The notes under the pieces are model-generated. The model was not told the origin of the DNA and did no database searches. It saw only the letters and a program-made list of their open reading frames with translations. This document shows, piece by piece, positions 61,477 through 64,000 of a stretch of 64,000 bases of DNA. The first letter of the stretch is position 1. Every line of letters begins with the position of its first letter. The position numbers were made by a program, and so were the translations under genes. Origin of the DNA: Muribaculum sp. (GTDB lineage Bacteria; Bacteroidota; Bacteroidia; Bacteroidales; Muribaculaceae). The DNA lies in contig JAMPAV010000001.1 of the NCBI GenBank assembly GCA_023667055.1, positions 312,716-376,715 on the forward strand, written 5' to 3'.

Positions 61477-64000
61477 TTACTTCACCATGACCTTCTCGCG
61501 TTCGCCGTTCTTGCGGACAATCACGTTCACCTCACCCTGCACGAGGTTGAAGTGGCGCTTGCCGTCGAGTGTGAAGATCATCACCTCACCGTTCTCGATC
61601 TCAACCATCGATACGCCGCTCTTCACAGCGTTTGCGAGCATCTCGTCGATCATCTTGCGGATTGCGTCAGCGTCGAAGTTGTACTTGAAGAGACCTGCCT
61701 CAGCCACTGCCTCGAGAGCTGCGTCAGCACCAGCCTTGGCAGCGTTGATTGCGTTGTTGATTTCAGTTGCTTCTGCGAAGTAGTCGTATGTCGGATATTC
61801 AGTGATGATGGACTCACGGGCAGCCTCGAACTGTGCCTGTAGTGACTCGATCACTGTCATCACCACGTTGTAGCTGTCCTCGTTGTATGTCACGCGGGCT
61901 GCCTCGGCGTTGTCGGCGAGTGCGTCGATTGCCTCGTAGAGAGGTACCACGTCAACAGTGTAGTCGAAGTTACCCTCGTTTTCAACAGCAGCGTAAGCAG
62001 CGTCAGCAGCAGCCTTCACAGCGTCGATCTTAGCCTGTACGGCTGCGTTAGCGTCCGGATCGGAGAAGATGGCGAGGTTAGCCTTGATGTCGGCAACAGT
62101 CTCATCGAAGTAAGCCTGAACCTCTGCGAGTGTCGAGAGCACTGCGTTGTAGGCGGCCTCATTGGCAGCCTTGCGGGCGTCCTCAACCTCCTGGTCATGC
62201 TTAGCCTTGGCCTCAGCGTCGGTGAGCAGTTTGTTGATTGCAGCGTTCAGAGCGTCAGCGTCGAGTTCGTAGTCGAAGCGGCCTTCCTCAGCCACAGCAG
62301 CGTAAGCAGCGTCAGCAGCAGCCTTGGCAGCATCGATCTGTGCCTGTACGGCAGCGTTTGCGTCAGCGTCAACGTATGCCGGATATTCGCTCTCAACCTG
62401 AGCCACAACATCGTTGTAGTGGTTCTGGATCTCGGCGAGTGCCTCGAGCACTGCGTTGTATGCTGCCTCGTTGGCAGCCTTGCGTGCTGCCTCGGCGGCG
62501 TCAGCGTCAGCCTTGTCCTGAGCAGCCTTGGCATCCTCGAGCATCTTGGCGATGTCAGCCTTAACAGCAGTACCGTCAACCGCGTAGTCGAAGAGACCTT
62601 CTTTCTCAACAGCAGCGAGAGCAGCGTCAGCAGCAGCCTTCAGAGCGTTGATCTTGGTCTGGATGGCGTCGATGGCAGCGGCAGCGTCATAAGCCGGGTA
62701 AGCCTTAACGTCCTCAGCAGCCTTGTCGAGTTCAGCCTGGAGGGCAGCGATGTCGTTGAGAGCCTTCTCGTATGCAGCCTTGTTGGCAGCCACACGTTCA
62801 GCCTCGTCAGCGGCAGCCTTGTCGGCGGCAGCCTTCTTGTCCTGTGCGTCCTTGAGGAGTGCGTCGATCTCAGCGTCGAGAGCGTCAGCGTCGAGCGGAG
62901 AAGCGTAGCGACCAGCCTCCTTGACAGCAGCGTAAGCCTCCTCAACCTTAGTGTTGGCAGCGTTGATGTCGGAGAGAACCTTAGCCTCAGCCTTCACGTC
63001 AACGTAGTCAGCGTAGTTAGCCTCGATGTCCTCGATGGTAGCGTTATACTTCTTAAGGAGTGCGTCGATAGCAGCCTTGTCAGCGTCGTAGTCAGCCTTG
63101 TTGGCTTCCTGACGGGCAGCCTCGGCAGCGGCAGCGTCATCAGCTGCAGCCTTGGCGGCGATAGCCTCAGCGAGGATGTCGTCGATAGCCTGGTCGAGCG
63201 GACGGTTGTCGAATGTATAGTCGAAGTTGCCGGCCTTCTCGACAGCAGCGAGAGCGTTGTCAGCACCATCCTGAGCGGCGTTGATACCGTCCTGAACAGT
63301 AGCGATGGCGTCCTTGTCCTCATAACCGCTGTAGTTGGCAGCGATGTCAGCCTTCACAGCGTCGAGGTGAGCCTGAACCTTGGCGATCTCGGCGCAGACA
63401 GCGTCGTAAGCAGCCTTGTTGGCAGCAACGCGGTCAGCCTCAGCCTTGTCCTCGGCAGCCTTCTTGGCAGCCTCAGCCTGGGTGTAGAGGTCGTTGATTG
63501 CGTCGGTGATAGCATTTACGGGAACCACAAATGTGTATTCACCACCCTCGTTCATAGCCTTGTTGTATGCGTCCACAACCTGGTTCTGAGCCTGGTTGAT
63601 CATTTCCTGAACCTCAGTAGCGGCGTCACCGTCGAGATAACCCGGAAGGTCGGTAGTGATCTTATTGACCATGGCAGTGAGAGCGTCCTGGAGGTCGTTG
63701 ACCTGAGCGAGAGCCTGTTCGTAAGCTGCCTGCACGCGGGCGAGACGTTCCTGCTCTGCCTTGTCGTCGGCTGCCTTCTTGTCGGCGATTGCCTTGTTGA
63801 GGAGGGCGTCGATAGCGTTGGTCAGGGCCTCAGCCGGTACAGTGTAGCTGAATGTACCCTCATTGGCGACAGCGTCGAGAGCGGCCTTGGCTGCTGCCTT
63901 GGCTGCGTCGATCTGAGCCTGAACGTTCTGCTCGGCTGCCTTGTCCTCGTAGTCGGCGTAGTCGGTCTGGATGGTCTTGACTGTTGCGTTGTAGTGGTTC
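61477..64000 (-). CDS. Giant alanine-rich coiled-coil repeat protein with T9SS-like tail (5' end outside window)
   Basis: The frame is open to the right edge; 840 residues are visible. Eight repeats of about 104-107 residues occur (the first incomplete), each with an NxAAY...LA.VQ helix, a YPxYxDxxA turn, a QxxIDAAKAAADAAYAAV helix and a short FDYxxD strand. Composition is dominated by A, D, K and E, as in elongated helical rods. The last 50 residues (VEIENGEVMIFTLDGKRHF...GEREKVMVK) look like a T9SS sorting signal, so the protein is probably displayed on the cell surface. Adjacent repeats 6 and 7 are most alike at DNA level, suggesting recent duplication and a risk of assembly collapse. A terminator follows. 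Confidence 0.85.
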   Translation of the reverse strand, partial: NHYNATVKTIQTDYADYEDKAAEQNVQAQIDAAKAAAKAALDAVANEGTFSYTVPAEALTNAIDALLNKAIADKKAADDKAEQERLARVQAAYEQALAQVNDLQDALTAMVNKITTDLPGYLDGDAATEVQEMINQAQNQVVDAYNKAMNEGGEYTFVVPVNAITDAINDLYTQAEAAKKAAEDKAEADRVAANKAAYDAVCAEIAKVQAHLDAVKADIAANYSGYEDKDAIATVQDGINAAQDGADNALAAVEKAGNFDYTFDNRPLDQAIDDILAEAIAAKAAADDAAAAEAARQEANKADYDADKAAIDALLKKYNATIEDIEANYADYVDVKAEAKVLSDINAANTKVEEAYAAVKEAGRYASPLDADALDAEIDALLKDAQDKKAAADKAAADEAERVAANKAAYEKALNDIAALQAELDKAAEDVKAYPAYDAAAAIDAIQTKINALKAAADAALAAVEKEGLFDYAVDGTAVKADIAKMLEDAKAAQDKADADAAEAARKAANEAAYNAVLEALAEIQNHYNDVVAQVESEYPAYVDADANAAVQAQIDAAKAAADAAYAAVAEEGRFDYELDADALNAAINKLLTDAEAKAKHDQEVEDARKAANEAAYNAVLSTLAEVQAYFDETVADIKANLAIFSDPDANAAVQAKIDAVKAAADAAYAAVENEGNFDYTVDVVPLYEAIDALADNAEAARVTYNEDSYNVVMTVIESLQAQFEAARESIITEYPTYDYFAEATEINNAINAAKAGADAALEAVAEAGLFKYNFDADAIRKMIDEMLANAVKSGVSMVEIENGEVMIFTLDGKRHFNLVQGEVNVIVRKNGEREKVMVK

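Noticed and set aside
62247-63323. Arg/Thr/Leu-rich frames overlapping the giant repeat protein
   Set aside because: Artefacts of the repetitive coding DNA in alternative frames.

Overview
The window looks like a chromosomal segment of a gut-type Bacteroidales bacterium, most probably of the Muribaculaceae. Reasons: the S10-spc-alpha gene order and protein sequences are of Bacteroidetes type; promoters fit the Bacteroidetes consensus TTTG-N19/20-TAnnTTTG; secreted proteins carry BACON, chitobiase-C and BspA-type repeats and type IX secretion (T9SS)-like C-terminal tails; and there is a TamA/TamB pair and a T9SS plug (DUF5103) gene. The genus is inference only.

Layout. (1) 1-6555, minus: four surface or secreted proteins (chitobiase-C/LRR repeat protein running off the left edge, a beta-helix protein, and a pair of lipoproteins with BACON and FN3-like modules). 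(2) 6556-7295: no protein gene; a promoter-to-terminator unit of about 390 nt that appears to encode a large structured RNA. (3) 7296-8717: cardiolipin synthase. (4) 8756-27602, minus: the str-S10-spc-alpha superoperon, rpsL-rpsG-fusA-S10 cluster-spc cluster-secY-map-infA-alpha cluster-rpoA-rplQ, with a promoter before rpsL, a terminator after rplQ, and an unexpected internal terminator plus promoter between rpsN and rpsH. (5) 27653-33043: a secreted transglutaminase-like protein divergent from a three-gene operon encoding an LPP20/DUF4384 protein, an outer-membrane beta-barrel and a secreted LRR-caspase. (6) 33116-36431: CdaA (c-di-AMP synthase), FolP, L19, RsgA. (7) 36495-40998: DUF3109, the DUF5103 plug and a GH3 beta-glycosidase. 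(8) 41208-48909: three large secreted proteins with T9SS-like tails, one with an Omp28/thioredoxin-like module. (9) 49263-52391: SulP anion transporter and a GlmU-like nucleotidyltransferase. (10) 52392-53820: a gene-free island of GC-rich repeats. (11) 53821-61294: TamA-like and TamB. (12) 61477-64000: a giant alanine-rich repeat protein running off the right edge.

The most interesting points are the structured RNA unit, the caspase/DUF4384/beta-barrel/transglutaminase locus, a 92-bp MITE-like element present twice, families of heptanucleotide tandem arrays that lie against stop codons, and palindromic elements inserted in frame in tamB with a compensatory base-pair change between copies. 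No tRNA, rRNA, CRISPR array or complete insertion sequence was seen.
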